Positions 25,980-34,470 of a stretch of DNA of 64,000 nt are shown here, piece by piece; position 1 is the first letter of the stretch; every line of letters starts with the position of its first letter. The position numbers and the translations under genes are program-made. The DNA comes from JAIEPM01 sp964546815 (lineage in GTDB: Bacteria; Cyanobacteriota; Vampirovibrionia; Obscuribacterales; Obscuribacteraceae). The stretch covers positions 1 to 64,000 of the forward strand of contig CAZJLR010000023.1 in NCBI GenBank assembly GCA_964546815.1. Direction: 5' to 3'. The notes beneath the pieces were generated by a model. That model was given only the letters and a program-made list of their open reading frames with translations. It was not told where the DNA came from and did no database searches.

Positions 25980-27362
25980 GTGAAAGACGCACTCAACAAA
26001 TTTTTCAAAATTGAAGAAAGAGGCAGCAGCATCAAGACCGAACTGCTGGGTGGCATGACAACGTTTATGACGATGGCTTACATCATCGTTGTAAACCCCG
26101 CCATTTTAAGCTTTGCTGGTTTTCCTATCGAGGCAGCAACAATCGCCACCATCATCACATCAGTTTTTGGCTGCACGTTGATGGGTCTATATGCAAATTT
26201 ACCATTAGCCGTTGCGCCATACATGGGCGAGAACGCATTTATTGCATTTGGACTTGCAGCCATGGGCATTTCATGGCAACAGCGACTCGGAGCCGTATTC
26301 ATCAGCGGTATTTTGTTTTTCTTGTTGGCTATTTTTCGCATTCGCCCATGGCTGGCAAGTGCCATCTCGTTTAGCCTTAAACAAAGCTTTGCAGCCGGCA
26401 TCGGGCTCTTTCTCACATTCATAGGGCTATACGAGACTGGTATCGTCGTTAGTGGCGCAAAGGGTTTACCAGTGCAAGCGCTTCTGGTGCCTGGCACTGA
26501 TATTTTGAAAGGGCCGGAAGTTCCCGTAAAAATAGGCAACTTTCACGATCCGCATGTTCTGCTCGCAATTTTTGGTTTTGTACTTATTTCGGCCCTTTTG
26601 CAACGCAAAATAAAAGGCGCAATGCTTATCGGCATTGTCATCACCGCCACCATAGGGCTCTGCCTCGGCTATGCCGATGCACCAAAAGCAATTTTCGCAA
26701 TGCCGTTTGAAGGGGCTTACACGCTAGATCGCATCGCCTTCAAAATGGATCTTTTAGGTGTTCTCAAAGTTTCATATATTCCAATCTTGATGACGCTATT
26801 TTTGATGGCATTCCTCGACACACTGGGCACGCTTGTCGGGGTCGGCTCTGCAGGCAACCTGCTGGACGAACACGGCGATTTCCCCGAAATCGAAAAACCT
26901 ATGATAGTGGACGCAGCCGCATGCACATTTAGCGCCATTATCGGCTCATCGACGAGCGGGGCATTTATCGAGTCGGCATCAGGCATAAAAGAAGGTGCAC
27001 GCACAGGATTAGCTGCATTGCTGATTGCCTTTCTCTTTGCTTGCTCTTTGTTTTTCGTGCCTCTAATTACGCCTCTGCAAAAACTAACCTATGCATATGC
27101 CCCAGCCCTGATGTCCGTGGGATTGATGATGCTCGGGTCGGTTAAGAAGATTGACCTGGAAGACCTTACCGAAGCGGTACCAGCATTTGCCACTATCGTT
27201 GTAATCATTTTCAGTTACAACATAGCCAATGGGCTTACAGCAGGATTGATTTTGCATCCGCTCTTAAAACTACTGGCAGGAAAAGGCAAAGACATTCATC
27301 CCGGCTCTGTTATTTTGGCGGCACTTTGCTTGATCTACTATTGTTTCGGCTTGCCACACTGA
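25980..27362 (+). CDS. AzgA-family purine permease
   Basis: About 460 residues from the GTG at 25980, the usual length for the family; the frame is open to an ATG at 25896, which would add 28 residues of unlikely sequence. The start region FFKIEERGSSIKTELLGGMT and then TTFMTMAYIIVVNPAILS is diagnostic of the AzgA/GhxP branch of NCS2 transporters (proton symport of adenine, guanine or hypoxanthine). GENAFIAFGL and DTLGTLVGVGSAGNLLDE are also conserved. About 12-14 membrane segments. No purine riboswitch was recognised in the ~290-base upstream region. Isolated from obvious purine genes; which base is moved is not clear. Confidence 0.9.
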   Translation: MKDALNKFFKIEERGSSIKTELLGGMTTFMTMAYIIVVNPAILSFAGFPIEAATIATIITSVFGCTLMGLYANLPLAVAPYMGENAFIAFGLAAMGISWQQRLGAVFISGILFFLLAIFRIRPWLASAISFSLKQSFAAGIGLFLTFIGLYETGIVVSGAKGLPVQALLVPGTDILKGPEVPVKIGNFHDPHVLLAIFGFVLISALLQRKIKGAMLIGIVITATIGLCLGYADAPKAIFAMPFEGAYTLDRIAFKMDLLGVLKVSYIPILMTLFLMAFLDTLGTLVGVGSAGNLLDEHGDFPEIEKPMIVDAAACTFSAIIGSSTSGAFIESASGIKEGARTGLAALLIAFLFACSLFFVPLITPLQKLTYAYAPALMSVGLMMLGSVKKIDLEDLTEAVPAFATIVVIIFSYNIANGLTAGLILHPLLKLLAGKGKDIHPGSVILAALCLIYYCFGLPH

Positions 27363-27410
27363 TTTTGCAATATAATTCACCATGACCTATGTGGTGGAGA
27401 TCGTAGAACT

Positions 27411-29534
27411 ATGAGTTTGCGCAAATCGAGATCTAAAAACAAAACGATTTGCATACTTGGCTCTGCATTTGCTCTTTTTATCAGCATTCCGCAGCTAGCT
27501 CTGGCAGATCCTTTTCCAGGCAAGGGCGATGAGCAAACCTGGTTGAATGCCTGCAATGTGTGCAACCAGGGCGCGCAGCTAATGCAATATCAACGATATG
27601 GCGAAGCCGCAAAATATTTTGAAAAGGCAATTGAGATGTACGCCTTTGACCCGGTCTTCTATTATGATGCCGGCTTGTCATACCAGAGCGGGGCATACAC
27701 AATGCGCACTGCCGACGACAAGAAAGCTGCGCTGGAAAAAGCAGAATCATACTTCGCTCAATCGGCAAAAATAAAAACAGACAAATTTGACACATGGATT
27801 CACATGGCAAATGTTCAATCAGAACTACAGAAATATGAGCCGAGCTTGAAAAGCCTGCAAACAGCACTTGCAATACCTGGCGTTCCCGAAACTGAAAAGC
27901 AGAAAGCTAAGCTCGCAATTGAATTTGTAAAAACAAAACTTGCTCAATCACGACAACAAAATATTGAAAGCGAACAAAATACATTGGCGAATGCAAGCGC
28001 GCTCACAAATACATCTGGCTGGCAATCGTACAATTCAAGCAAGTTTGAAATGCGTTATCCCAATGGCTGGCAAGTCGCTCAAGATGCAGACACCGGACAA
28101 ATCAATATTTCACACCCAAGCGGTGCAGTGCTTTCAGTATTGCCATTTTCTACAGCTCAAATAATCGATGCGAAAAGAGACGGCGCTGCATTACTGAATG
28201 CAATGCTAAAACAGCTCTACCCCTCAGACTCATGGTCTAAAGCAACGCAAGCTGGAGCTAACTCTTTTAAGGCAGAGTCTTCAAGCAACAAAGAAGATCT
28301 AGCGGCTGCGTTAGTGTTAGCATCAAAGCAATCCGGTACATTTGGAAAACTTTGCACAGCACGCCTGCCAAAAAACGACTCATCCATAGACAAAAACACA
28401 TTTGCCGAAATGATGTCTACACTGAAGATAGCACCACAGGCCGCTTCCGCTGCGCCGATGCAAGCTCAAAACATGGCAGCAAAACAACAAATGCCCATGT
28501 CGCCACAACAACAGATGATGCTCATGCAGCAACCACAAGCCTGGCAGCATATGGATACAGGCGGATTGCCAGCAACACCTTTTGCCGGCTATCGCACTTT
28601 TGTTGACCCGACGGAGCACTCATTCACTGTCGAGGTACCGGCAGGCTGGAAAGTAGAGGGCGGACTCACAAGAGCAAGCGCGATTGATGCTAGACCCTGG
28701 GTTAAAGTAGTTTCGCCGGACAATTTGATTACAGCTTTCATCGGCGATGGATCCATACCACCCTTTAGCGTCCCCACAGCCATCGGCACCCAGCTTGGTT
28801 TTGGTGTCGGAGCCCACTACGGTGGCGGCATTGTCAAACCTTATGTGCCGGCATCGAGATTTGTACAGTCATACATGCATGACAAACTCAAACGCGATTT
28901 TACCGATTTGAAAGTCGTTGAGAGGCAAGAGCACCCAGACCTTGCGGCAAAAGTAAACGGCTCAGTTGGGGCGACAAGGTCTGAATGCTCGTCGATCAAA
29001 TTTACTGCTATGTACAAAACAATTCCGGCAGTTGGATATTTTATTGCTGCAACAAAAGAAACTGCAGCTTATGGCTCTGCGATGTGGTGGGTCACTTACA
29101 TTGCCGGAGTTATTGGTCCTGCTGATCGTGATGCAGCGGGCTTAAGCGTGATTTTGCACATGATGCAAACTTTCGCCCTAGACCCTCAGTGGCAAGGGCA
29201 ATCGCTTGCAACAACAAAAGAAGTATCTCGACAATACACGATATCAAGTCAGGCGATGTCAAAATCAATCGTCGATAGATATTGGAGCCAGCAGTCATTT
29301 AACGACCGAATGAATCAGTCTTACTGGAACAGACAAGCCGTCCAAGACCACGCAGCAAACAACTTCTCAGACTACATTCGCGGACAACAAACAGTTCAAG
29401 ACCCACAAAGTGGAACTCAATATAAAGTTCAATATGGTCCGCAAAGCCACTGGATTGATCCTGGCGGCAACATTGTCGGCACTGATTACGGCGCCCCAGC
29501 CCCAGACTGGCGACAGCTAATGGCTGTGCCTTAA
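27411..29534 (+). CDS. exported TPR protein with two PsbP-like domains
   Basis: 707 residues. Signal peptide (cleavage near LALAD), TPR helices to about residue 190 (GEAAKYFEKAIEMYAFDPVF; WIHMANVQSELQKYEPSLKS), then a domain starting YNSSKFEMRYPNGWQVAQ, a Met/Gln-rich linker around residues 345-385, and a second, similar domain beginning TEHSFTVEVPAGWKVEGG. 'F..YP.GW.V' strands like these are found in PsbP-like and DUF1795-type lipoproteins, so I read two related beta domains; this is a tentative call. The C-terminal ~110 residues are Gln/Ser/Tyr-rich. A periplasmic or surface binding role is likely. Confidence 0.7.
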   Translation: MSLRKSRSKNKTICILGSAFALFISIPQLALADPFPGKGDEQTWLNACNVCNQGAQLMQYQRYGEAAKYFEKAIEMYAFDPVFYYDAGLSYQSGAYTMRTADDKKAALEKAESYFAQSAKIKTDKFDTWIHMANVQSELQKYEPSLKSLQTALAIPGVPETEKQKAKLAIEFVKTKLAQSRQQNIESEQNTLANASALTNTSGWQSYNSSKFEMRYPNGWQVAQDADTGQINISHPSGAVLSVLPFSTAQIIDAKRDGAALLNAMLKQLYPSDSWSKATQAGANSFKAESSSNKEDLAAALVLASKQSGTFGKLCTARLPKNDSSIDKNTFAEMMSTLKIAPQAASAAPMQAQNMAAKQQMPMSPQQQMMLMQQPQAWQHMDTGGLPATPFAGYRTFVDPTEHSFTVEVPAGWKVEGGLTRASAIDARPWVKVVSPDNLITAFIGDGSIPPFSVPTAIGTQLGFGVGAHYGGGIVKPYVPASRFVQSYMHDKLKRDFTDLKVVERQEHPDLAAKVNGSVGATRSECSSIKFTAMYKTIPAVGYFIAATKETAAYGSAMWWVTYIAGVIGPADRDAAGLSVILHMMQTFALDPQWQGQSLATTKEVSRQYTISSQAMSKSIVDRYWSQQSFNDRMNQSYWNRQAVQDHAANNFSDYIRGQQTVQDPQSGTQYKVQYGPQSHWIDPGGNIVGTDYGAPAPDWRQLMAVP

Positions 29535-29547
29535 GTTGTGACAGAAG

Positions 29548-29566
29548 GCTCAATTGCTTATTGAGC
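29548..29566. terminator. hairpin between convergent genes
   Basis: GCTCAAT - TGCTT - ATTGAGC, seven-base exact stem in the 23 bases between the convergent stops at 29534 and 29558. It overlaps the end of the minus-strand gene. Neither side has a strong T-run, so its role as a bidirectional terminator is only suggested by position. Confidence 0.35.
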
Positions 29567-30976
29567 GTCGTCCACAATTACTTTCTTGTCCAAAATTCCG
29601 GCAACGATAAAGACAAATCCAAGCAGCAAAATTATCGCACCTATCAAAAGATCTCCATACATTGTTTTCGACATTTCAGCCTGAGACTTTGTGCTCATCC
29701 ACAAAATATCATTCACTGAAGTAACGCATTTTTCACCGTCAATTTCCTTTACCACTCCCACAATGGTTGCGGGAGAGCCGTTTGGCAAAGCCCATACTCT
29801 GACATTGCAAGCGCCACCATAACGATTCATAAACTTACTTATGTCATCGTCAAAGATAGTTGCTACAAGGTTTGCCTTTGGGTCGTCCACCCAGTGTTGC
29901 TCAGCTTTGAAAGTACATCTGGTTTGCACAAAGAGTTGATAAATTTCATTGGTCTTTACGTTAATCTTCGCATTGCCATCTTCAAGTGATACCGTTAATG
30001 GTGCCCAATATTGAGAGCTGCGGTCGCCTCTATTGCCCGCTCCAACATATTTCTGGCATTCGATTTGCTCAAAACCGAAAGACTCTTTGCCGTCGCGAGA
30101 CAAAAGCGGATTAGCGGCGCTCAATTTTCCTTCGACCTTAACGATGGTTCCGACATTCAATTTAGCAATCTCGCTTATCGGGGTCACAGCTTTGTTTACC
30201 TTGTCAAAGTCAGCCAAGCTAACTGCCTCAAACAAGGCTCCGACGAGCAACGCAATAGCACCGAAAAGATATAAACCAATGGCAGAATGTCCACCTCGCA
30301 CTGTCGATGGCAGCCTTACAGGAATGTCGTGCGAGTCTGGCGCAGCATCAAGCGCCGCAGAAACGCAAGTGAGCAGCTGCTGAATATTGGGCAAATTACT
30401 ACCAAACGAAAGCGAAGAATCTATCGAAAATACTTCGTATATTGTGCCGCTTCTAAATGCTCGCTCCTCTAATCTAAGAAGATCTCCCCATTTCATTTCA
30501 ATAGGCTTGCGAGCAGGTGCTTCGCGATATATACCATGCCTGTCTATCGAAATTTTCGCTTTAGTCGCCTGGTACATAAATAAAACCAGCCATATAAATA
30601 CAAGAGAAATAATTCCGAACACGACACGCAAAACAGTCTCTTGTTCGTAAAATGCCGCAAACATCAAAAAGCAGCCCAAAGAACCGAACAAAATGAAAAT
30701 TAGAAACAAAAACAAAGGGTGAATCATTCCACCATATTCACGCCTTCCAATTGCCAGAGTTTTGCTGCCTGACGAGCGATGGTGCATTCGTTCGCGCTCT
30801 TGCTGCACCGCCAGTGGTGCCGATATACCCAGGCTCAGCGCAAAAGGTATTGCCCCGACAGCAAGAATGGCTCCCACGATGGCTAGCCATGGGCTGCATG
30901 CCAAACCTGCGATGAAGATCACGGCACCCACAGCAAACGCAATGTAGCCGTATTTCCTGACTGTTTCTCGAGACAA
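29558..30976 (-). CDS. polytopic membrane protein of unknown function
   Basis: 472 residues, start TTG at 30976 with GGAG seven bases upstream. Two N-terminal membrane segments, two more at about residues 88-140, one near 230-250, and a C-terminal one (LLIGAIILLLGFVFIVAGIL). After the second pair lies ISIDRHGIYREAPARKPIEM plus KWGDLLRLEER, which resembles a bacterial PH-like domain; a soluble ~180-residue domain (KLNVGTIVKVEGKL, EQIECQKYVG) sits between the last two segments and recalls the GIDE-like lumenal region of membrane ligases. No RING is present. Function unknown. Faces the TPR gene convergently. Confidence 0.65.
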   Translation of the reverse strand: MSRETVRKYGYIAFAVGAVIFIAGLACSPWLAIVGAILAVGAIPFALSLGISAPLAVQQERERMHHRSSGSKTLAIGRREYGGMIHPLFLFLIFILFGSLGCFLMFAAFYEQETVLRVVFGIISLVFIWLVLFMYQATKAKISIDRHGIYREAPARKPIEMKWGDLLRLEERAFRSGTIYEVFSIDSSLSFGSNLPNIQQLLTCVSAALDAAPDSHDIPVRLPSTVRGGHSAIGLYLFGAIALLVGALFEAVSLADFDKVNKAVTPISEIAKLNVGTIVKVEGKLSAANPLLSRDGKESFGFEQIECQKYVGAGNRGDRSSQYWAPLTVSLEDGNAKINVKTNEIYQLFVQTRCTFKAEQHWVDDPKANLVATIFDDDISKFMNRYGGACNVRVWALPNGSPATIVGVVKEIDGEKCVTSVNDILWMSTKSQAEMSKTMYGDLLIGAIILLLGFVFIVAGILDKKVIVDDAQ

Positions 30977-31277
30977 TCGAGTACTCCAACGAATTGCAAT
31001 TGGACACCAATATTAAACACAATTGTCATCCACAATACATCCCTGAATTAATCAGCCCTGCCTTGCCGAGCCGCAGAACAAATTGACAAGCAAATCAAGA
31101 ACTTCGCACCACAGCATTACCCTCTTATGTGAAGGGGACGAAGGGTGTTTTCGTCATTTAGGCCTTTATGAGATATACTTACAAGTTACTGTCGAAAATT
31201 CGACCTGTTCCGGGGGCGTGGAAGAAAGCCCCGGTATTTGATGCGGAATATGATTTATTTTTAAGGAGAGACTTGGA
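30977..31277 (+). promoter_or_regulatory. promoter and structured leader of metal-transport operon
   Basis: This 301-base gap has a promoter candidate: TCGTCA (31151-31156), 17-base spacer, TATACT (31174-31179), then ~90 bases of leader. The leader holds two hairpins: GTCGA-AAAT-TCGAC (31191-31204) and CCGGGG...CCCCGG (31210-31234), before AAGGAGAG and the ATG at 31278. The position suits expression control of the P-type ATPase operon; the metal or protein sensed is unknown. The first ~170 bases hold nothing I recognise. Confidence 0.45.
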
Positions 31278-31523
31278 ATGGACTGGAAAGATGCTTTGAA
31301 AAGCCCATGGGCGCTAGCAGCGCTGCTACTTCTCGGCACTGCCGGTGGTCGCAAAATGGTCAAATCAGCCAGCAAAGAAGTAATCAGAGCCGGATTGGTT
31401 GTTTCTGACAAGGTCAAAGAACTGGTCGCCGAAGTCAAGGAAGAAACCGACGATCTCGTCGCCGAAGTCCAAGCCGAGCGCAAGTCTCAAGGCAAACACA
31501 TCACAAGCAAAGCAGCTAGCTAA
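31278..31523 (+). CDS. small PacL/DUF5132-like membrane protein
   Basis: 81 residues: one N-terminal hydrophobic segment (PWALAALLLLGTAGG) then an amphipathic, Glu/Lys-rich helix (SDKVKELVAEVKEETDDLVA). This layout resembles DUF5132 proteins and the PacL (DUF1490) proteins that scaffold P1B ATPases in mycobacteria, which also combine one membrane helix with a Glu/Ala-rich cytoplasmic segment. A clear AAGGAGAG precedes the ATG. Unlike PacL1 there is no His/Asp-rich metal-binding tail; it ends HITSKAAS. First gene of the ATPase operon; a hairpin overlaps its stop codon. Confidence 0.75.
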   Translation: MDWKDALKSPWALAALLLLGTAGGRKMVKSASKEVIRAGLVVSDKVKELVAEVKEETDDLVAEVQAERKSQGKHITSKAAS

Positions 31524-31535
31524 TAGCTGCTTTTT
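31511..31535 (+). terminator. hairpin terminator overlapping a stop codon
   Basis: AGCAGCTA (31511-31518), loop GCTAA, TAGCTGCT (31524-31531), then TTTTT. The TAA stop of the small membrane-protein gene (31521-31523) lies in the loop. Placed between the first and second genes of the operon, it should lower expression of the downstream ATPase relative to the small protein. A ribosome reaching the stop would cover the stem and could relieve termination. Confidence 0.65.
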
Positions 31536-31585
31536 CCACTGTTTAAGGATGCAACATTGCTAGCAGGAGGCAATGCTATTCAAGC

Positions 31586-32197
31586 ATGACTAGAAAGCTT
31601 ACACATACCGCGAAAGCCGTCGCCCACCACACACCCGGACGAACCAGGCTGAAAGTGCCTAAAGGGCAGCGTCATCATATAAATAAGATCAAAGAGTCTC
31701 TTGAGGGTGCCGCTGGTGTTCAAAGCGTAACTGTCAATCATGGTTCTGGAAGCATCACAGTTAAGCATGACCATGACATGCCGATATTCGAAACGCTCCA
31801 CGCCGCAGCCGAAACATTGGGAACAGACTTGCTCACGACTCTTATCGAAGGCGAATCTGCCGAGGTGATGGCTGGTGTCGGCATTGTCACCGCGGGTGTT
31901 GGCTTGTTAGTCACAGTAGGTAAAGCGATTTTCCTGGGTCACAATGGTGATGGACCAGGCAGCTTAAAACTGCCGACTCTCACCGGCGAAACTTCAGACC
32001 TGAAAACCCTTGTACCTGTTGCATTTCTAGCAGCGGCAGCCTACAAAGCTTACGAAACAAAATCGTTCTGGCATGGCATAACTCCGCTGGCACTCACATG
32101 GTGGGCATTCGACACCTACTGGCGCTTCAACGTTGCTAACCCGACTGTGTTCGAACCGAAAAATGGTCAGGTACACAAACAAGAATCGCAAGCTTAA
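31586..32197 (+). CDS. HMA_2-domain membrane protein
   Basis: 203 residues. Residues ~10-80 form an HMA_2-like ferredoxin fold (VAHHTPGRTRLKVPKG, VQSVTVNHGSGSITVKHD) that lacks the CxxC of copper chaperones. Two hydrophobic stretches follow (VMAGVGIVTAGVGLLVTVG; LVPVAFLAAAAYKAY). HMA_2 proteins often sit next to P-type ATPases of the same class as the next gene, whose own N-terminus has a similar domain. AGGAGG at 31565-31570 is 15 bases upstream, rather far; a six-codon overlapping frame begins two bases after it (ATG 31573). Thirteen bases separate it from the ATPase gene. Probably a partner or regulator of the transporter. Confidence 0.8.
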   Translation: MTRKLTHTAKAVAHHTPGRTRLKVPKGQRHHINKIKESLEGAAGVQSVTVNHGSGSITVKHDHDMPIFETLHAAAETLGTDLLTTLIEGESAEVMAGVGIVTAGVGLLVTVGKAIFLGHNGDGPGSLKLPTLTGETSDLKTLVPVAFLAAAAYKAYETKSFWHGITPLALTWWAFDTYWRFNVANPTVFEPKNGQVHKQESQA

Positions 32198-32209
32198 AGG
32201 CATCACTAA

Positions 32210-34465
32210 ATGTACGCAGCAGACCCTAACAAAAGCAGGCAAGAAGCACTTGCAGTAGTCAACGAAGCTTCCATCAGCGAAAGCAAAATTGATGAAAATG
32301 TAGAGCGATCGCTGCTTTCGTTTGAAGTGCTGCACTCAGTGCGTGGTCGCATTCGCCTGAAAGTCAAAGAGCTCAGCTTCAACGATGAGCTTGCCAGAGG
32401 TTTTGTCGAAGCTGCAATGAACCTTGAAGGTATTACTTCAGTCCGCTCAAACAGTTGGTGCGGCTCGGTAATTATTTGCTTTGACGAAAATGTAGTCACG
32501 CCCGAACGTTTGCTTGGTAATTTGCGTAAGTTGTCTGTGGGCGTGAGGCAGACGACTGCCAGCGTGGCAACAGTGCTGGGTAGAGTCAAAATTCTCGTTC
32601 GTTCTACGCTAGCCAAGCTAGAATCACTGACACCACCAGCGGTGCAGTTCGCCCTTGGGCTTGCATCATTTGGTTCTGCAATTTTCGGAGCCCCGACAAT
32701 TGCCACTAGCATTTTAAGTAGCCTGGCAGTCTTACCCATTGCAGGAAGAGCCGCACAAACAGCCATCGACGAAGGCAAACTCGGCGTCGATGGACTCGAC
32801 GGCATGGCAGCAATATTGATGATTGCGCAGCAAAACTTGAAAGCTGCAAGCTTCATGACTGCTTTGATAGGCTTGGGCGAATATATTCGAGAGCTAACTG
32901 CCCAAAGATGCCAAAAAATGCTCGACGATTTGCTTGGTCTGGCAGGGTGCTCAGCCTGGCTGGTAAAGGGCAACAAGCGTGTTTGCATTCCGGCAGAACA
33001 GGTTGTAGTCGGCAACACAGTAGTCGTATATCCCGGTGAACTGGTGCCAGTTGATGGCGCAGTCATTCGCGGTCACGCTAGCGTGAATCAAGCCGCCTTA
33101 ACAGGAGAGTCTCTTCCTGTAGAAGTAGACATAGATTCCAAAGTATTCGCCGGCACCTATTTGACCGAAGGCAAAATCTATATTCGCTGCGAAGCGAGCA
33201 TCAAAGATAGCCGCGCCGGCAAAGTTATAGAGATGGTCAAATCGGCGCCTGTCTATGAAACACGCACACAAAATTATGCCTCACAGTTAGCCGACAAGTG
33301 CGTTCTTCCTATTCTTGGCACAGCCGCCATTTGTGGGCTTTTCACACGCAATATCACACGCGTAATGAGCATAATGATTTTTGACTTCTCAACAGGCATA
33401 CGTATCTCAGCACCAACTGCGATACTAGCCTCGATGCAACGCGCAGGTCGACACGGCATATTAATTAAGAGCGGTGGCGCCGTCGAACGCTTAGCTCAAG
33501 TTGACGCAATCGTTCTCGATAAAACAGGAACACTTACTCTAGGCGAGCCCCAGGTCACCAGCGTCATCGCATTGAATGGATTTACAGAAGAGCGAATTCT
33601 TGCATACGCAGCCGCGGTTGAAGAACGCTTACACCACCCCGCAGCGCATGCCATTCTCAAATACGCACGCAAACATGTTAGCAAAATTCCAGACCGCGAC
33701 AATTCAGAACACAAAACTGGAATGGGCGTGGGCGCACAAGTGGAAGGCAAATCAATTCTATGCGGCAGCCGCAGATTTATGTTGAGCGAACATATTGATG
33801 TGCAGCCTGTAGTCGCGTTGGAAAACGAAATGCACCTCAAAGGCGAGTCAATGGCTTATGTAGCAATTGATGGGCAACTGGCAGGTTTGATCAGTTATGC
33901 CGACAAGATTCGCCCTGAAGTACCATGGGTTATCCGCAAGCTCAAACGCCAGGGCATCAAGAAAATTTTCATGGCCACTGGTGACCACGAACACGCAGCT
34001 CGTGCCATCGCAAAAATAGCCGGAATTGAAGAGGTCTTTTCTAACTCATTCCCAGAACAAAAAGCTCAACTTGTAAAAGAACTAAAAGAGCAAGGCTATA
34101 CAGTTGCAGTAGTCGGCGACGGCATCAACGATTCACCAGCACTGGCTCACGCAGACCTCGGAGTATCGTTGCACGCAGCAACTGATGCTGCCAGGGAAAA
34201 CTCAGATGTATTACTTACGGACAACGACCTCAGCCGCCTACCTGAAGCAATAGACATTTCAAGAAAAGCAATGGATCTCGTTCGCGAAAACCTCAGCCTG
34301 GTAGTCATTCCAAATGGCTTAGGTCTGGCTCTAGCTGCCACTGGAGCGATTGGACCAGCAATGTCTACCTTGTTGAATAATGGCTCTGCAATCGTCGCAG
34401 CTATGAACAGCCTGCGCCCACTCTTCAGCAGTCAGTGGACTAGAACTGAAACAGACAACAATTAA
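32210..34465 (+). CDS. heavy-metal P1B-type ATPase without CPC motif (CtpC-like)
   Basis: 751 residues. N-terminal HMA_2-like domain (FEVLHSVRGRIRLKVKEL), then P-type machinery: ALTGESLPV (actuator), the phosphorylated Asp437 in LDKTGTLTLG, HHPAAHAIL in the nucleotide domain and GDGINDSPALAHADLGV hinge. The membrane metal motif is altered: where CopA has CPC, this has F393-S-T (MIFDFSTGIRISAPTA), so Cu(I) or Zn(II) thiolate binding of the usual kind is excluded. Related HMA_2 ATPases carry D-Y-S-C there. The cargo may be Mn, Fe, Co or another ion. Coupled in an operon with a small PacL-like protein. No metal can be assigned from sequence. Confidence 0.88.
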   Translation: MYAADPNKSRQEALAVVNEASISESKIDENVERSLLSFEVLHSVRGRIRLKVKELSFNDELARGFVEAAMNLEGITSVRSNSWCGSVIICFDENVVTPERLLGNLRKLSVGVRQTTASVATVLGRVKILVRSTLAKLESLTPPAVQFALGLASFGSAIFGAPTIATSILSSLAVLPIAGRAAQTAIDEGKLGVDGLDGMAAILMIAQQNLKAASFMTALIGLGEYIRELTAQRCQKMLDDLLGLAGCSAWLVKGNKRVCIPAEQVVVGNTVVVYPGELVPVDGAVIRGHASVNQAALTGESLPVEVDIDSKVFAGTYLTEGKIYIRCEASIKDSRAGKVIEMVKSAPVYETRTQNYASQLADKCVLPILGTAAICGLFTRNITRVMSIMIFDFSTGIRISAPTAILASMQRAGRHGILIKSGGAVERLAQVDAIVLDKTGTLTLGEPQVTSVIALNGFTEERILAYAAAVEERLHHPAAHAILKYARKHVSKIPDRDNSEHKTGMGVGAQVEGKSILCGSRRFMLSEHIDVQPVVALENEMHLKGESMAYVAIDGQLAGLISYADKIRPEVPWVIRKLKRQGIKKIFMATGDHEHAARAIAKIAGIEEVFSNSFPEQKAQLVKELKEQGYTVAVVGDGINDSPALAHADLGVSLHAATDAARENSDVLLTDNDLSRLPEAIDISRKAMDLVRENLSLVVIPNGLGLALAATGAIGPAMSTLLNNGSAIVAAMNSLRPLFSSQWTRTETDNN

Positions 34466-34470
34466 ATTGC

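Noticed and set aside
31573..31593. Six-codon frame overlapping the HMA_2 gene start as a leader peptide
   Set aside because: The spacing to AGGAGG is only two bases; too short to initiate well. Noted only as a curiosity.
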